NCBI GenBank assembly: GCA_002428015.1
Contig: DIZW01000073.1
Span: forward strand, 1-64,000
Direction: 5' to 3'
DNA: 64,000 nucleotides
From: Oxalobacteraceae bacterium UBA6018
Lineage (GTDB): Bacteria; Pseudomonadota; Gammaproteobacteria; Burkholderiales; Burkholderiaceae_D
The position numbers and the translations under genes were made by a program. The notes beneath the pieces were generated by a model. It had not been told where the DNA came from and did no database searches. It saw only the letters and a program-made list of their open reading frames with translations. Below, one piece after another: positions 35,699-47,678 of this stretch; position 1 is the first letter of the stretch; each line of letters starts with the position of its first letter.

Positions 35699-37224
35699 CA
35701 AACGGCGGGGATGGTGGCGGCGATGGCGTGCAGGCAGGCCGTGAGCAGGCCGCCCGGCAGCACGCCCAGCACCAGCACCATGATGCCGTTCAGGGACAGC
35801 ACCACGCGCATGTCGAACGGCGCGGCGATGGCGGCATTGTCCACCGGCTCGTCGAACCACATCAGCTTGACCACGCGCAGGTAGTAGTAGGCGCCGATCA
35901 GCGAGAACATCACCGCGACGATGGTCAGCCACACGGCGCCGGTTGAGAGCACCGCCTGCAGCACCGCGAACTTGGCGGCGAAGCCCATCATCGGCGGCAC
36001 GCCGGCCAGCGAGAACAGCATCGCCGAGAGCACGGTGGCGAACCACGGGCTGCGCTTGGCCAGGCCGCGGAAGTCGCTCAGTTCCTCCGCTTCGAAGCCG
36101 GCGCGCGCCAGCAGCATGATCAGGCCGAAGGTGCCCAGGGTGGTGAGCACGTAGGTGATCGAGTAGTACATGGCGGCGCTGTAGGCCGCGCTCTGGTTGG
36201 CGAAGCTGACCGCGTGCTCGCCGCCCGCGCCGGTGACGGCCACCGCGCCGGCCATCAGGCCGAGCAGCACGAAGCCCATCTGGGCGATGGTCGAATAGGC
36301 CAGCATGCGTTTCAGGTTGCTCTGGGCGATCGCGGTCAGGTTACCGATGGCCAGCGACAGCACGGCCAGCACCATCAGCATCTGTTGCCACTCGATGGTG
36401 ACCGTGTGCAGGGCCTGGGGCAGCACGCGGATGCAGATGGCGAAGGCGGCCAGCTTGGGCGCGCCGCCCAGCAGCAGGGTCACCGCCGTCGGCGAGCCCT
36501 GGTACACGTCCGGCACCCACATGTGGAAGGGCACCACGCCCAGCTTGAAGGCCAGGCCCGCCACGACGAACACGACGCCGAACAGCAGGATGGTGTGGTT
36601 GGCGCTGCCGTCGGCGGCGGCGCGGGCGATGGTCGCCACGTCCAGCGAGCCGGTGGCGCCGTACAGCATCGAGATACCGTACAACAGGAAGCCGGAGGCC
36701 AGCGCGCCGAGGATGAAGTACTTCATCGCCGCCTCGGTCGACACCGCGTGGTCGCGGCGCAGCGCCACCAGGGCGTACAGCGACAGCGACATCAGCTCCA
36801 GGCCGAGGTAGATGATCAGCATGTTGTGGCCCGAGATCATGACCATCTGGCCCAGCATGGAGAACAGCGCCAGCACGTAGAATTCGCCGCCCAGGTTACC
36901 CGACAACATGCCGCGCTGGTCGGCGTACTGGCGCGAGTAGATCAGCGTGATGCCCATGGCCAGGTAGGTGAACAGCTTGAGCAGGTTGCCCATGCCGTCG
37001 GAGACGAACATGTTGTTGAAGGTGTAGACGGTGGCGCCGCCGTAGTTGGCGTAGGTGAGCGCCGCGCAGCCGGCCAGCGTCGCCAGCGACAGCACGTAGG
37101 TCACGGTGCGCTTGGACTGGCCCAGGAACATGTCGATCAGGAGGATCGCCGAGGCGGCGATCATCAGGAAGATCTCCGGGTAGACCGGCGCCAGGTTCGT
37201 GGTCGTGGTAAGTGTATTCATCAT
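35698..37224 (-). CDS. nuoN: NADH-quinone oxidoreductase subunit N
   Basis: 508 residues, about fourteen membrane helices, of the Mrp-antiporter-like subunit family that pumps protons in complex I. Motifs include [40 protein letters not shown] (with the Lys and Pro of the broken helix) and [20 protein letters not shown]. It is the last nuo gene. It begins with tandem ATG codons 16 bp after nuoM. Confidence 0.97.
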   Translation of the reverse strand: MMNTLTTTTNLAPVYPEIFLMIAASAILLIDMFLGQSKRTVTYVLSLATLAGCAALTYANYGGATVYTFNNMFVSDGMGNLLKLFTYLAMGITLIYSRQYADQRGMLSGNLGGEFYVLALFSMLGQMVMISGHNMLIIYLGLELMSLSLYALVALRRDHAVSTEAAMKYFILGALASGFLLYGISMLYGATGSLDVATIARAAADGSANHTILLFGVVFVVAGLAFKLGVVPFHMWVPDVYQGSPTAVTLLLGGAPKLAAFAICIRVLPQALHTVTIEWQQMLMVLAVLSLAIGNLTAIAQSNLKRMLAYSTIAQMGFVLLGLMAGAVAVTGAGGEHAVSFANQSAAYSAAMYYSITYVLTTLGTFGLIMLLARAGFEAEELSDFRGLAKRSPWFATVLSAMLFSLAGVPPMMGFAAKFAVLQAVLSTGAVWLTIVAVMFSLIGAYYYLRVVKLMWFDEPVDNAAIAAPFDMRVVLSLNGIMVLVLGVLPGGLLTACLHAIAATIPAV

Positions 37225-37240
37225 GGATTCGAATCGTTTC

Positions 37241-38773
37241 TTAGTGCGGCAGGTTCGACACGGTCAGCTTCGCCGCGGTCAGGTTCGATACCGGCAGTTT
37301 CGACACGTTGACGTGGGCGATCAGGTCCGACACCGAAGTCTGCATGGTGTCAGTGAACGGCGCCGGGTACAGGCCCATGGCGATGACGGCGATGGCCAAC
37401 ACGCCGAGCATGAAGAACTCGCGTGCGTTCAGGTCGGTCAGCTCGTGCACATGCTTGTTGGTGATCGCGCCGAACACCACGCGCTTGACCATCCACAGCG
37501 AGTAGGCCGCGCCGAAGATGAGCGCCGTGGCGGCCAGCATGCCGATCCAGAAGTTGTGCTCGACCGCGCCCAGGATCACCATGAACTCGCCGACGAAGCC
37601 GGAGGTCGCTGGCAGGCCGCAGTTGGCCATCGAGAACAGCACCGAGAAGGCGGCGAACTTCGGCATCACGTTCACCACCCCTCCGTAGTCGGCGATCTGG
37701 CGCGAGTGCATGCGGTCGTACAGCACGCCGATGCACAGGAACATGGCGCCGGAGATGAAGCCGTGCGAGATCATCTGGACGATGCCGCCCTGGATCGACA
37801 TGGTGCCGAACATGAAGAAGCCGAGCGTGACGAAGCCCATGTGGGCGATCGACGAATAGGCCACCAGCTTCTTCATGTCCTTCTGGACCAGCGCGACCAG
37901 GCCGATGTAGATCACGGCGATCAGCGACAGGGTGATGATGAAGCCGGCCATGGCCTTGGACGCGTCAGGGGTGATCGGCAGCGAGAAGCGCAGGAAGCCG
38001 TAGGCGCCCAGCTTGAGCATGATCGCCGCCAGCACCGCGGAGCCGCCGGTGGGCGCCTCGACGTGCACGTCGGGCAGCCAGGTGTGGACCGGGAACATCG
38101 GCACCTTGACCGCGAACGCCATCAGGAAGGCGAAGAAGATGAAGGTCTGCTCGCGCATCGTCAGCGGCAGCTTGTGCCAGGCCAGGATGTCGAAGCTGCC
38201 GCCGGAGGCGTTGTACAGGTAGATGATCGCCACCAGCGTCAGCAGCGAGCCGAAGAAGGTGTACAGGAAGAACTTGAACGAGGCGTACACGCGGTTCTCG
38301 CCGCCCCAGATGCCGATGATGATGTACATCGGGATCAGGGTGGCCTCGAAGAAGAAGTAGAACAGCAGGCCGTCGGTGGCGCAGAACACGCCGATCATCA
38401 GGCCCGACAGGATCAGGAAGGCGCCCATGTACTGGGCCACGCGCTTTTCGATCACTTCCCAGGCCGAGATCACCACGATGATGGTGATGAAGGCGGTCAG
38501 CGGCACGAACCACAGCGACAGGCCGTCGATGCCGAGCGAGTAGAAGATGTTGAAGGCGCCGATCCACGGCGTGCTTTCGACGAACTGCATCCCGTGGGCG
38601 GCGTTGTCGAAGTGCGAGATCAGCGGGATCGTCACGATGAAGCTGGCCACGGCCGACAGCAGCGCCAGGATGCGGGTGAAGCCTGCCCGGTCATCGCGGC
38701 CGACCGCCAGAATCACGGTGCCGAGGAGGATCGGGAGCCAGATCGCCAGACTAAGTAAAGGAAGAGAAGACAT
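37241..38773 (-). CDS. nuoM: NADH-quinone oxidoreductase subunit M
   Basis: 510 residues of antiporter-like membrane subunit. The conserved stretches [37 protein letters not shown] and [16 protein letters not shown] carry the Glu, Lys and His of the proton channel. Length matches E. coli NuoM. It is 28 bp after nuoL and contributes one of the three antiporter-like proton paths. Confidence 0.97.
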   Translation of the reverse strand: MSSLPLLSLAIWLPILLGTVILAVGRDDRAGFTRILALLSAVASFIVTIPLISHFDNAAHGMQFVESTPWIGAFNIFYSLGIDGLSLWFVPLTAFITIIVVISAWEVIEKRVAQYMGAFLILSGLMIGVFCATDGLLFYFFFEATLIPMYIIIGIWGGENRVYASFKFFLYTFFGSLLTLVAIIYLYNASGGSFDILAWHKLPLTMREQTFIFFAFLMAFAVKVPMFPVHTWLPDVHVEAPTGGSAVLAAIMLKLGAYGFLRFSLPITPDASKAMAGFIITLSLIAVIYIGLVALVQKDMKKLVAYSSIAHMGFVTLGFFMFGTMSIQGGIVQMISHGFISGAMFLCIGVLYDRMHSRQIADYGGVVNVMPKFAAFSVLFSMANCGLPATSGFVGEFMVILGAVEHNFWIGMLAATALIFGAAYSLWMVKRVVFGAITNKHVHELTDLNAREFFMLGVLAIAVIAMGLYPAPFTDTMQTSVSDLIAHVNVSKLPVSNLTAAKLTVSNLPH

Positions 38774-38801
38774 AGTTTTTCGTTATCTTTGCGTATCTGA
38801 T

Positions 38802-40892
38802 TTAAGCGTGCCAGAACGGGAAGAAGTACATCAGCGTGGCCAGCACGCCGATGATCATCACAAACGCGTAGTGGTAGATGTAGCCGGTCTGGCCGAGCCG
38901 GACCACGGACGAGAACCAGCCCACCAGCCTGGCGCTGCCGTTGACCACCAGGCCGTCGATCAGGCCGCGGTCGCCCACGTTCCACAGGCCGCCGCCGAGC
39001 AGGCGCGCGCCGCCGGCGAACACCACCTCGTTGAACTTGTCCATGTAGTACTTGTTGTCCAGCAGGGTGTGGATCGCGTGGAACTTCTCGTAGAACCAGG
39101 CCGGTACCTTGCGGTTGACCAGGTAGCAGTAGTAGGCCGAGACCACGCCGGCCAGGGCCAGCCAGAACGTCGGGGTGGTCACGCCGTGCAGGGCCATGGC
39201 CATGGGGCTGTGCCACTCCTCGCGCAGCGCTTCCATCGCGTGGTGGTTCTCGCCGACCGTGATCACGCCGTTGAAGAAGTCGCCGAACAGCATCGGGCCG
39301 ATGGTCAGGTAGCCGATGATCAGCGACGGGATGGCCAGCGCCACCAGCGGGAACCACACCACGAACGGCGACTCGTGCGGCTTCTGCCCTGGCGCCAGGC
39401 CATGGTGGTGCGCGTCGTGGCCGTGGTCGTCGTGGCCGTCGTCGTGGGCATCTTCCTCGTTGTGGGCGTCCGAATCGTGGCCGTGGCTATGGGCCTCGGT
39501 GTTCGGCTTGCCGAAGCGCTCTTCGCCGTGGAACACCAGGAAGTACATGCGGAACGAGTAGAAGGCGGTCACGAACACGCCGGCCAGCACCGAGAACTGG
39601 GCGAAGCCCGAACCCCAGATATGGGTCGCCTGGGCCGCCTCGATGATGCTGTCCTTGGAGTAGAAGCCCGAGAAGAACGGGGTGCCGATCAGCGCCAGCG
39701 AGCCGATGAGCGAGGTGATCCAGGTGATCGGCATGTACTTGCGCAGGCCGCCCATGTTGCGGATGTCCTGGTCGTGGTGCATGCCGATGATGACCGAGCC
39801 GGCGCCCAGGAACAGCAGGGCCTTGAAGAAGGCGTGGGTCATCAGGTGGAACACCGCCACCGAGTAGGCCGAGGAGCCCAGGGCCACGGTCATGTAGCCG
39901 AGCTGGGACAGGGTCGAGTAGGCGACCACGCGCTTGATGTCGTTCTGGATGATGCCCAGGAAGCCCATGAACAGCGCCGTGATCGAGCCGATCACCAGCA
40001 CGAACGAGAGGGCCGTGTCGGACAGCTCGAACAGCGGCGACATGCGGGCCACCATGAAGATACCGGCGGTGACCATGGTGGCGGCGTGGATCAGGGCCGA
40101 GATCGGGGTCGGGCCTTCCATCGAGTCAGGCAGCCAGACGTGCAGCGGGAACTGGGCCGACTTGCCCATCGCGCCGATGAACAGGCAGATGCAGGCGGCC
40201 GTCAGCAGCGGCCAGCCGGTGGCGGGCACGAACATGCCGGCCAGGTGCATCTTCTGGGCGAACACTTCCTGGTAGTTCAGGCTGCCGGAGGCGGCCAGCA
40301 GCAGGCCGATGCCGAGGATGAAGCCGAAGTCGCCCACCCGGTTGACCAGGAAGGCCTTCATGTTGGCGAAGATCGCGGTCGGGCGGGTGTACCAGAAACC
40401 GATCAAGAGGTAGGACACCAGGCCCACCGCTTCCCAGCCGAAGAACAGCTGCAGGAAGTTGTTGGCCATGACCAGCATCAGCATCGAGAAGGTGAACAGC
40501 GAGATGTACGAGAAGAAGCGGTTGTAGCCTTCGTCCTCGGCCATGTAGCCGATCGTGTAGATGTGCACCATCAGCGACACGAAGGTCACCACGCACATCA
40601 TCATCGCCGCCAGCGCGTCGATCTGGAAGCCCACTTCCATGTTCAGCGAGCCGACCGTCATCCAGCGGTAGATGGTGCCGTTGAAGCTGGCCCCGCCCCG
40701 CACCTGCATGAGGGTCATGACCGACAGGACCAGCGCCAGCGCCACCCCGGCGATGGTGACGCTGTGGGAGACCTTGCGGCCGACCAGGTTGCCGAAGAAT
40801 TTTGTACCGAACAAGCCCGCGATCGCCGCGCCGGCGAGCGGCGCGAGCGGTACGGCAAGAAGGAGGTTAGGGTTAAGAAGTTGCCCCGCCAT
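38802..40892 (-). CDS. nuoL: NADH-quinone oxidoreductase subunit L with His-rich loop
   Basis: 696 residues, longer than the E. coli protein (613). The N-terminal 450 residues hold the antiporter core (FFGWEAVGLVSYLLIGFWYTR, GKSAQFPLHVWLPDSMEGPTP, IKRVVAYSTLSQLGYM). At about residues 463-505 a hydrophilic insert very rich in His and Asp (HSHGHDSDAHNEED, HDDHGHDAHHHG) precedes the last helices and the lateral amphipathic helix region. The insert could bind metal ions in the loop. It lies between nuoK and nuoM in the operon. Confidence 0.96.
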   Translation of the reverse strand: MAGQLLNPNLLLAVPLAPLAGAAIAGLFGTKFFGNLVGRKVSHSVTIAGVALALVLSVMTLMQVRGGASFNGTIYRWMTVGSLNMEVGFQIDALAAMMMCVVTFVSLMVHIYTIGYMAEDEGYNRFFSYISLFTFSMLMLVMANNFLQLFFGWEAVGLVSYLLIGFWYTRPTAIFANMKAFLVNRVGDFGFILGIGLLLAASGSLNYQEVFAQKMHLAGMFVPATGWPLLTAACICLFIGAMGKSAQFPLHVWLPDSMEGPTPISALIHAATMVTAGIFMVARMSPLFELSDTALSFVLVIGSITALFMGFLGIIQNDIKRVVAYSTLSQLGYMTVALGSSAYSVAVFHLMTHAFFKALLFLGAGSVIIGMHHDQDIRNMGGLRKYMPITWITSLIGSLALIGTPFFSGFYSKDSIIEAAQATHIWGSGFAQFSVLAGVFVTAFYSFRMYFLVFHGEERFGKPNTEAHSHGHDSDAHNEEDAHDDGHDDHGHDAHHHGLAPGQKPHESPFVVWFPLVALAIPSLIIGYLTIGPMLFGDFFNGVITVGENHHAMEALREEWHSPMAMALHGVTTPTFWLALAGVVSAYYCYLVNRKVPAWFYEKFHAIHTLLDNKYYMDKFNEVVFAGGARLLGGGLWNVGDRGLIDGLVVNGSARLVGWFSSVVRLGQTGYIYHYAFVMIIGVLATLMYFFPFWHA

Positions 40893-40938
40893 GTTGAACC
40901 TTAATCGTTATTTATTCGAGTATTTAAAACCAGCGAAC

Positions 40939-41247
40939 TTAGCCCTTGAGGCTGTCCAGGTCTTCCACATTGATCGTGTCCAGATTGCGGAACAGGACCA
41001 CCAGAATCGCCAGGCCGATCGCCGATTCGGCGGCCGCCACGGTCAGGATGAAGAAGACGAAGATCTGCCCCGCCACGTCGCCCAGGTAGTGCGAGAAGGC
41101 GATGAAGTTCAGGTTCACCGCCAGCAGCATCAATTCGATGGCCATCAGGAGCACGATGATGTTCTTGCGGTTCAGGAAGATCCCGACGATCGAGATCGCG
41201 AACAGGATCGCGCCCAGGACCAGGTAGTGTAAGAGCGAGATGGTCAT
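40939..41247 (-). CDS. nuoK: NADH-quinone oxidoreductase subunit K
   Basis: 102 residues, three membrane helices. Conserved Glu residues lie in [20 protein letters not shown] and [19 protein letters not shown], as in all NuoK proteins. The ATG at 41247 overlaps the nuoJ stop (ATGA). Length is normal. Confidence 0.97.
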   Translation of the reverse strand: MTISLLHYLVLGAILFAISIVGIFLNRKNIIVLLMAIELMLLAVNLNFIAFSHYLGDVAGQIFVFFILTVAAAESAIGLAILVVLFRNLDTINVEDLDSLKG

Positions 41248-41921
41248 TTGGTCTCCTTGGTTGCGGCGGCGCCCTGGGCTTCGGCGGCGGCCAGCGCGGC
41301 CGCCTTCGACACGGCGTCCAGCGCGGGCTGGTCCACCACCGCCATCTTGACGATGCGCAGGCGGTCGTTGCGCTTGACGCGCACGGCGTCGCCGGCGTCG
41401 AAGGCCTTGGTGTTCTTGCGCTTGCGCAGGGTCAGCGCGACGGCGGCGATGATGGCCACCAGCAGGATCGCGGCGGCCACTTCGAAGCCGTAGATGTAGT
41501 CGGTGTAGAGCGCCTTGCCGAGCACCTTGGTGTCGCCCACGTTGACCGCCAGCGCGCCGGCCTTCGGCTCGAAGCTCATGAAACCGTGCCACAGGGCGGC
41601 GGCCATCTCGAGCACGATCAGCACGCCGATGGCGGTGGCCATCGGCAGGTAGGACCAGAAGCCTTCGCGCATGCGGTCGGTGTTAATGTCGAGCATCATG
41701 ACCACGAACAGGAACAGCACCATGACGGCGCCCACGTAGACCAGCACCAGCACGATCGACAGGAACTCGGCCTTGAGCAGCATCCAGATGCCGGCGGCGT
41801 TGAAGAAGGCCAGCACCAGGAACAGCGCGGCGTGCACCGGATTCTTGGCCGTGATGACGCGCGTTGCGGCAAGGATCATGATCGCCGCAAACACGTAGAA
41901 CAAAGCAGTTGAAAATTCCAT
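41244..41921 (-). CDS. nuoJ: NADH-quinone oxidoreductase subunit J
   Basis: 225 residues. Five membrane helices ([57 protein letters not shown] with the conserved Tyr-Val-Gly-Ala of the pi-bulge helix) are followed by a hydrophilic ~60-residue C-terminal tail ending in Ala-rich sequence, longer than in E. coli. It overlaps nuoK by 4 bp. Confidence 0.96.
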   Translation of the reverse strand: MEFSTALFYVFAAIMILAATRVITAKNPVHAALFLVLAFFNAAGIWMLLKAEFLSIVLVLVYVGAVMVLFLFVVMMLDINTDRMREGFWSYLPMATAIGVLIVLEMAAALWHGFMSFEPKAGALAVNVGDTKVLGKALYTDYIYGFEVAAAILLVAIIAAVALTLRKRKNTKAFDAGDAVRVKRNDRLRIVKMAVVDQPALDAVSKAAALAAAEAQGAAATKETK

Positions 41922-41944
41922 AACTAACCCAGAAGACTTGCAGA

Positions 41945-42433
41945 TTAACGGTAAGGGGCATCGGCCGCGCGCGCGGCGGCGATGTCACTTTCGTAGCGAT
42001 CGCCCACGGCCAGCAGCATCTCTTTCGTGTAGTACAAGTCGCCGCGTTTCTCGCCGTGGTATTCGAGCACGTGGGTCTCGACGATCGAGTCGACCGGGCA
42101 GGATTCCTCGCAGAAGCCGCAGAAGATGCACTTGGTCAGGTCGATGTCGTAGCGGGTGGTGCGGCGCGAGCCGTCCGCGCGCTCTTCGGACTCGATCGTG
42201 ATGGCCATGGCCGGGCACACCGCCTCGCACAGCTTGCAGGCGATGCAGCGCTCTTCCCCGTTGGGGTAGCGGCGCAGCGCGTGTAGGCCGCGGAAACGCG
42301 GCGACATCGGCGTCTTCTCTTCCGGGTACTGCACGGTGATTTTGCGCGAGAACATATACTTTCCCGTCAGCGCCATCCCCTTGATCAGTTCGGTCAGCAT
42401 CATGCTGCCGAAGAAGTCTTTTATTCGATCCAT
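41945..42433 (-). CDS. nuoI: NADH-quinone oxidoreductase subunit I
   Basis: 162 residues. Two ferredoxin-type [4Fe-4S] motifs are complete: [16 protein letters not shown] and [18 protein letters not shown], forming clusters N6a and N6b. The N-terminal amphipathic helix docks it to the membrane arm. It is 12 bp after nuoH. Confidence 0.98.
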   Translation of the reverse strand: MDRIKDFFGSMMLTELIKGMALTGKYMFSRKITVQYPEEKTPMSPRFRGLHALRRYPNGEERCIACKLCEAVCPAMAITIESEERADGSRRTTRYDIDLTKCIFCGFCEESCPVDSIVETHVLEYHGEKRGDLYYTKEMLLAVGDRYESDIAAARAADAPYR

Positions 42434-42445
42434 TGTTCCGATTCC

Positions 42446-43525
42446 TTACTTCCAAATGTTCCAGGGCGTTTGCATCACGCCTGCGACCAGGACCAGCCAT
42501 ACCAGGGTCAGCGGAATAAACACTTTCCAGCCCAGACGCATGATCTGGTCGTAGCGGTAGCGCGGGAAGGTGCCGCGCACCCAGATAAACAGCGAAACGA
42601 TCAGGAAGACTTTGGCGAACAGCCAGAAGAAGCCGCCGAAAGCGCCGAACTGCAGCACGCTGAACGGTGCCGACCAGCCACCGAGGAACATGATCGATGC
42701 CAGGGTGCCGATCAGGATCATGTTGGCGTACTCGGCCAGCATGAACATGGCGTAGGACATGCCCGAATATTCCACCATGTGGCCGGCCACGATCTCCGAC
42801 TCGCCCTCGACGACGTCGAAAGGATGGCGGTTGCACTCGGCCAGGCCGCTGGTCAGGTAGACCACGAACAGCGGCAGCAGCGGCAGCCAGTTCCAGGACA
42901 GGAAGTTGACGCCGGCGGCGGCGAAGTGGCCGCGGGTCTGGGCGGCGACGATGTCGGAGAAGTTCAGGCTGCCCGAGACCATCAGGATCACCACCAGCAC
43001 GAAGCCCATCGGGATCTCGTAGGAGATCATCTGGGCCGAGGCGCGCATGGCGCCCATGAACGAGTACTTCGAGTTCGAGGCCCAGCCGGCGATGATGATG
43101 CCGTAGACTTCGAGCGAGGTGATGGCCATGAGCAGCAGCAGGCCGGCGTTGACGTTGGCCAGCGCGACCTCGGGACCGAAGGGCACCACCGACCAGGCCG
43201 CCAGGGCCGGCATGATGGTCATGATAGGACCGAGCACGAACAGGCCGCCCGAGGCCTTGGTCGGGACCACGATTTCCTTGAACAGCAGCTTGAGCGCGTC
43301 GGCGATCGGCTGCAGCAGGCCGGCCGGACCGACCCGGTTGGGGCCGATACGGATCTGGATCCAGCCGATCAGCTTGCGCTCCCACAGGGTCGCGTAGGCC
43401 ACCAGGCCCATCAGCGGCAGCAGCACGCACAGGATTTTCACCATGGTCCAGGCCAGCGGCCAGACCGGGCCCAGCAGGCTGGCGCCGTGGGTGGTGACGG
43501 AACTAATAAACTGCGGCAGCGACAT
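42446..43525 (-). CDS. nuoH: NADH-quinone oxidoreductase subunit H
   Basis: 359 residues, eight membrane helices. [33 protein letters not shown] is the diagnostic quinone-site loop, with further [15 protein letters not shown] and FLGGW. It links the peripheral and membrane arms at the quinone chamber. Start and nuoG stop share one base (TAATG). Confidence 0.98.
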   Translation of the reverse strand: MSLPQFISSVTTHGASLLGPVWPLAWTMVKILCVLLPLMGLVAYATLWERKLIGWIQIRIGPNRVGPAGLLQPIADALKLLFKEIVVPTKASGGLFVLGPIMTIMPALAAWSVVPFGPEVALANVNAGLLLLMAITSLEVYGIIIAGWASNSKYSFMGAMRASAQMISYEIPMGFVLVVILMVSGSLNFSDIVAAQTRGHFAAAGVNFLSWNWLPLLPLFVVYLTSGLAECNRHPFDVVEGESEIVAGHMVEYSGMSYAMFMLAEYANMILIGTLASIMFLGGWSAPFSVLQFGAFGGFFWLFAKVFLIVSLFIWVRGTFPRYRYDQIMRLGWKVFIPLTLVWLVLVAGVMQTPWNIWK

Positions 43526-45864
43526 TAGGCGCCCTCCCCTGCTTTTTCAACGTGAATGGGGCCGAACATGGCGCCCAGCGCGGCCGTGGCCTGGTGGGCG
43601 GCGCCCACGCGCACGGTGTTGGCCGGCAGGCGCGCATCGATGCCCGCCACCAGGATGGCCGAACCGCCTCCCTGGGTCACCTTGACGGTGGCGCCGGCGC
43701 TCACGCCCAGGCGCGCGGCCAGGGCCGCCGGCAGGTGCACCAGCGGCGCGTTGGCGTCGGCGGTGCGCAGCAGCGGCTCGGAACGGCGCGCGATGGCGTC
43801 GGCGAAATAGATCGGCACGTCGGTGACGCGCTCGAGCGCGCCGCCGGCGGCGTAGGCCGCGCCGCGCGGGGCCAGGCCGGCCTTGTTGTTGAGCTTGGCC
43901 GAGAGGTCGGTCACGCCCTTGCCGAACAGCTCGTCGCGGATCGCTTCCGAGGTCTCGTACTCGAAGCCGGACAGGCCGAGCAGGTTGCCCAGCACGCGCA
44001 GCACCTTCCAGCCCGGGCGGGCGTCGCCCAGCGGCTTGACGGTGCCGTTGAAGCTTTGCGCGCGGCCTTCGCAGTTGACGAAGGTGCCCGAGGTCTCGCT
44101 GAACGGCGCGATCGGCAGCAGCACGTCGGCGTAGTCGAAGCCGTGCTTGAAGGCGCTCATGGCCACCACCATCTCGGCGCCGTCGAGCGCGGCGCGGGCC
44201 TGCTGTGGATCGGCGCAGTCGAGCTCAGGCTCGGCGCCCAGCAGCACGTAGGCCTTCTTGGGCGTGGCAAACGGCGCCTCGCCCTTGGACGAGGTGGCGC
44301 CGGCCAGGTAGCCGCCCACCGTGTTGGCCGCTTCCAGCAGGTAGCCGAACTTGGCGCCGGTCTGCTCGGCGATCCACTGGGCCGCCGCGTGCAACTGGGC
44401 GGCCTGGGGATGCTGGGCCGCCGCGTTGCCCATCAGGACCACCGACGGCAGCTTCGCTTCACCGGTGTTGAGGGTTGCCGCGAGCGCCTTGGCGGCGTCG
44501 GATGGGGTGATGTTCTCGAAGCCGGCCGGCGCGGCCACGCCGAGCGCGGCGGCCAGCGCGGCGACGACGTCCGACAGGGCCGCCAGCCAGTCGCTAGGCG
44601 CGGCGATCAGCTTGTTGGCGGTCGGGATCAGCAGCTCGTCGTCGGAGCCGTGGATCAGCGCCAGCTTGGCGCCGTTCTTGACGGCCGCGCGCAGGCGGGT
44701 GGCCACCAGCGGATGGTCCTTGCGCAGGAAGGAGCCGATCACCAGGGCGCGCTTGACGTTGGACAGCTCGGCGATCGGCATGCCCAGCCATGGCGTGACC
44801 TGGCCGTCGAGCGAAAAATCGCTCTGGCGCAGGCGGAAGTCGACATTCTCGGAACCGATGCCGCGCATGGCCTTGCCGAGCAGGTAGAGTTCTTCGGTCG
44901 TGTTGTGGCCGGTGGCGACGGCGGCGATGCTGTCGGCGCCGTGCTCATGGCGGATGTTACGCAGGCCGTGGGCCACGTACTCGAGCGCGGTCTGCCAGTC
45001 GGTTTCCTGCCACTGGCCGCCCTGCTTGATCAGCGGCGCGGTCAGGCGTTCCGCGTTGTCGAGCGCCTCGTACGAGAAGCGGTCCTTGTCGGACAGCCAG
45101 CATTCGTTGATGGCTTCGTTCTCGAGCGGCAGCACGCGCATGACCTTGCCGCCCTTGACCTGGACGATCAGGTTCGAGCCCAGCGAATCGTGCGGGCTGA
45201 CCGATTTGCGGCGCGACAGTTCCCAGGTCCGCGCCGTGTAGCGGAACGGCTTGGAGGTGAGCGCGCCCACCGGGCACAGGTCGATCATGTTGCCCGACAC
45301 TTCGGAGTCGACCGTCTTGCCCACGAACGCGGTGATCTCGGCATGTTCGCCGCGCCCGAGCATGCCCAGCTCCATCACGCCGGCCACTTCCTGGCCGAAA
45401 CGCACGCAGCGGGTGCAATGGATGCAGCGGGTCATCTCGTTCATCGAGATCAGCGGGCCGGCCTCTTTCGGCGGCACCACGCGCTTTTCTTCCTCGTAGC
45501 GCGAGTTGGACTTGCCGTAGCCGACCGCGAGATCCTGCAGCTGGCATTCGCCGCCCTGGTCGCAGATCGGGCAGTCGAGCGGGTGGTTGATCAGCAAAAA
45601 TTCCATCACGGATTTTTGCGCCTGCACGGCCTTGTCGCTGTTCGAGCGCACGATCATGCCGGCCGTCACCGGCGTGGCGCAAGCGGGCAAAGGCTTGGGG
45701 GCCTTCTCCACTTCGACCAGGCACATGCGGCAGTTGGCGGCGATCGACAATTTCTTGTGATAGCAGAAGTGCGGGATGTAGGTACCGAGTTTGTTGGCCG
45801 CGTCCATCACCATGCTGCCTGGCGGGACCTCGACCTTCTTACCGTCAATTTCAATTTCAACCAT
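43525..45864 (-). CDS. nuoG: NADH-quinone oxidoreductase subunit G
   Basis: 779 residues. The N-terminal ferredoxin domain has the [2Fe-2S] ligands C in [18 protein letters not shown] and C in PLPACATPV. The His-ligated N5 cluster appears as [18 protein letters not shown], and [17 protein letters not shown] starts the next cluster pair. A molybdopterin-oxidoreductase-like domain follows (from about residue 220), without a molybdenum cofactor role in complex I. It is 15 bp after nuoF. Confidence 0.97.
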   Translation of the reverse strand: MVEIEIDGKKVEVPPGSMVMDAANKLGTYIPHFCYHKKLSIAANCRMCLVEVEKAPKPLPACATPVTAGMIVRSNSDKAVQAQKSVMEFLLINHPLDCPICDQGGECQLQDLAVGYGKSNSRYEEEKRVVPPKEAGPLISMNEMTRCIHCTRCVRFGQEVAGVMELGMLGRGEHAEITAFVGKTVDSEVSGNMIDLCPVGALTSKPFRYTARTWELSRRKSVSPHDSLGSNLIVQVKGGKVMRVLPLENEAINECWLSDKDRFSYEALDNAERLTAPLIKQGGQWQETDWQTALEYVAHGLRNIRHEHGADSIAAVATGHNTTEELYLLGKAMRGIGSENVDFRLRQSDFSLDGQVTPWLGMPIAELSNVKRALVIGSFLRKDHPLVATRLRAAVKNGAKLALIHGSDDELLIPTANKLIAAPSDWLAALSDVVAALAAALGVAAPAGFENITPSDAAKALAATLNTGEAKLPSVVLMGNAAAQHPQAAQLHAAAQWIAEQTGAKFGYLLEAANTVGGYLAGATSSKGEAPFATPKKAYVLLGAEPELDCADPQQARAALDGAEMVVAMSAFKHGFDYADVLLPIAPFSETSGTFVNCEGRAQSFNGTVKPLGDARPGWKVLRVLGNLLGLSGFEYETSEAIRDELFGKGVTDLSAKLNNKAGLAPRGAAYAAGGALERVTDVPIYFADAIARRSEPLLRTADANAPLVHLPAALAARLGVSAGATVKVTQGGGSAILVAGIDARLPANTVRVGAAHQATAALGAMFGPIHVEKAGEGA

Positions 45865-45879
45865 GAGAGTTCTCTGGCC

Positions 45880-47175
45880 TTAGATGTAAGCGGGCACCAA
45901 GCAATGCTTGTGCTCGATGTGATATTCAAATTCTTCGCGGAAGTTCTTGATCATGGCGCGTACCGGCATCGCCGCCGCGTCGCCCAGGGCGCAGATGGTG
46001 CGGCCCTGGATGTTGTCGGCGATCGAGTTGAGCATGTCCAGGTCGTCGGCGCGGCCCTGGCCGTGCTCGATGCGGTGCACCATGCGGTACATCCAGCCCG
46101 TGCCCTCGCGGCATGGGGTGCACTGGCCGCACGATTCCTCGTAGTAAAAATAGGACAGGCGCAGCAGCGACTTGACCATGCAGCGCGTCTCGTCCATGAC
46201 GATCACGGCGCCCGAACCGAGCATCGAGCCGGCCTTGGCGATGGCGTCGTAGTCGAGGTCGGTGTTCATCATGACCTCGCCGCGCACCACCGGGGCCGAC
46301 GAGCCGCCAGGGATCACGGCCTTGATCTTCTTGCCGCCGCGCATACCGCCGGCCAGCTCGAGCAAGGTCGCGAACGGGGTGCCGAGCGGCACCTCATAGT
46401 TGCCCGGACGCTCGACGTCGCCCGAGATCGAGAAGATCTTGGAGCCGCCGTTGTTCGGCTTGCCCATGGCCAGGTAGTTCTCCGGGCCGATGTTCAGGAT
46501 AAAGGGCACCGCCGCGAAGGTCTCGGTGTTGTTGATCGTGGTCGGCTTGCCGTACAGACCGAACGAGGCCGGGAAAGGCGGCTTGAAGCGCGGCTGGCCT
46601 TTCTTGCCTTCGAGCGACTCGAGCAGCGCGGTTTCCTCGCCGCAGATGTAGGCGCCGTAGCCGTGGTGGGCGTGCAACTGGAAGCTGAACTCGCTGCCCA
46701 TGATCTTGTCGCCGAGGAAGCCGGCGGCGCGCGCCTCTTCCAGGGCTTCCTCGAAGCGCAGGTACTCCTCGAAGATCTCGCCGTGGATGTAGTTGTAGCC
46801 GACCGTGATGCCCATGGCGTAGGCGCCGATGGCCATGCCCTCGATCAACGAGTGCGGGTTGTAGCGGATGATGTCGCGGTCCTTGAAGGTGCCCGGCTCG
46901 CCTTCGTCGGTGTTGCAGACGAGGTATTTCTGGCCCGGGTACTGGCGCGGCATGAAGCTCCACTTCAGGCCGGTCGGGAAACCGGCGCCGCCGCGGCCGC
47001 GCAGGCCCGAGGTCTTCAAGTCGGCGATGATCTGCTCCGGCGCGATCTTCTCTTCCAGGATACGGCGCAGCGCGCCGTAGCCGCCACGCTTGACGTAGTC
47101 GGCCAGGCGCCAGTTGTCGCCGTTCAAGTCTTTCAGGATCAGCGGTTTGATGTGACGGTCGTGCAGGCTGGTCAT
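45880..47175 (-). CDS. nuoF: NADH-quinone oxidoreductase subunit F
   Basis: 431 residues from the ATG at 47175. The NADH- and FMN-binding loop is [20 protein letters not shown] and [16 protein letters not shown]; the N3 [4Fe-4S] cluster ligands are in [15 protein letters not shown] plus a later Cys. It is the entry point for electrons from NADH. Its start overlaps the nuoE stop (ATGA). Confidence 0.98.
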   Translation of the reverse strand: MTSLHDRHIKPLILKDLNGDNWRLADYVKRGGYGALRRILEEKIAPEQIIADLKTSGLRGRGGAGFPTGLKWSFMPRQYPGQKYLVCNTDEGEPGTFKDRDIIRYNPHSLIEGMAIGAYAMGITVGYNYIHGEIFEEYLRFEEALEEARAAGFLGDKIMGSEFSFQLHAHHGYGAYICGEETALLESLEGKKGQPRFKPPFPASFGLYGKPTTINNTETFAAVPFILNIGPENYLAMGKPNNGGSKIFSISGDVERPGNYEVPLGTPFATLLELAGGMRGGKKIKAVIPGGSSAPVVRGEVMMNTDLDYDAIAKAGSMLGSGAVIVMDETRCMVKSLLRLSYFYYEESCGQCTPCREGTGWMYRMVHRIEHGQGRADDLDMLNSIADNIQGRTICALGDAAAMPVRAMIKNFREEFEYHIEHKHCLVPAYI

Positions 47176-47651
47176 TTCTTCAGTTCCTCTACCAGGGCGT
47201 CGATCTTGGCGTCGCTCATGAACGAGCACATGCGGTGGTTGTTGACGAGCATGACCGGCGCGTCGCCGCAGGCGCCCATGCACTCGCCCTCGACCAGGGT
47301 GAACTGGCCGTCGGCGGTGGTATCGCGATAGCCGATGCCGAGCTTTTCCTGCAGCAGCTTGCCGGCCCGTTCGCCGCCCGACAGCGCGCACGGCAGGTTG
47401 GTGCACACGCTGATCTTGTGCTTGCCGACCGGCTTAACGTTGTACATGTTGTAGAAGGTGGCCACTTCCTGCACGGCGATGGCCGGCATGCCGATGTAGT
47501 CGGCCACTTCCTGCATCACCTCGGGCGACAGCCAGGACGTTTCGAGTTGCGCGTGGGCCAGCGCGGCCATCACGGCGGACTGGCGCTGGTCGGCCGGGTA
47601 CTTGGCCAGCTCGCGGTCGATCTTTTTAAAGCACTGCTCTGATAACAACAT
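47172..47651 (-). CDS. nuoE: NADH-quinone oxidoreductase subunit E
   Basis: 159 residues from the ATG at 47651, chosen over a TTG at 47675 because AAAGG lies at proper distance. The thioredoxin-like domain holds the N1a [2Fe-2S] ligands: C-x4-C in [12 protein letters not shown] and C-x3-C in [11 protein letters not shown]. It pairs with NuoF in the NADH dehydrogenase module. Confidence 0.97.
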   Translation of the reverse strand: MLLSEQCFKKIDRELAKYPADQRQSAVMAALAHAQLETSWLSPEVMQEVADYIGMPAIAVQEVATFYNMYNVKPVGKHKISVCTNLPCALSGGERAGKLLQEKLGIGYRDTTADGQFTLVEGECMGACGDAPVMLVNNHRMCSFMSDAKIDALVEELKK

Positions 47652-47678
47652 ACTATTCTGCCTTTCGAGGCTCAATCT

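Noticed and set aside
38547..40904. A 785-codon plus-strand open frame rich in His, Asp and Gln
   Set aside because: It is the complement of nuoL and the end of nuoM; its composition follows from the opposite strand.
43552..47331. A 1259-codon plus-strand open frame
   Set aside because: It lies antisense to nuoG, nuoF and nuoE, whose cluster motifs are unmistakable. Long antisense frames are common in GC-rich DNA; the translation is Arg/Gly/Ala-rich with no domain.
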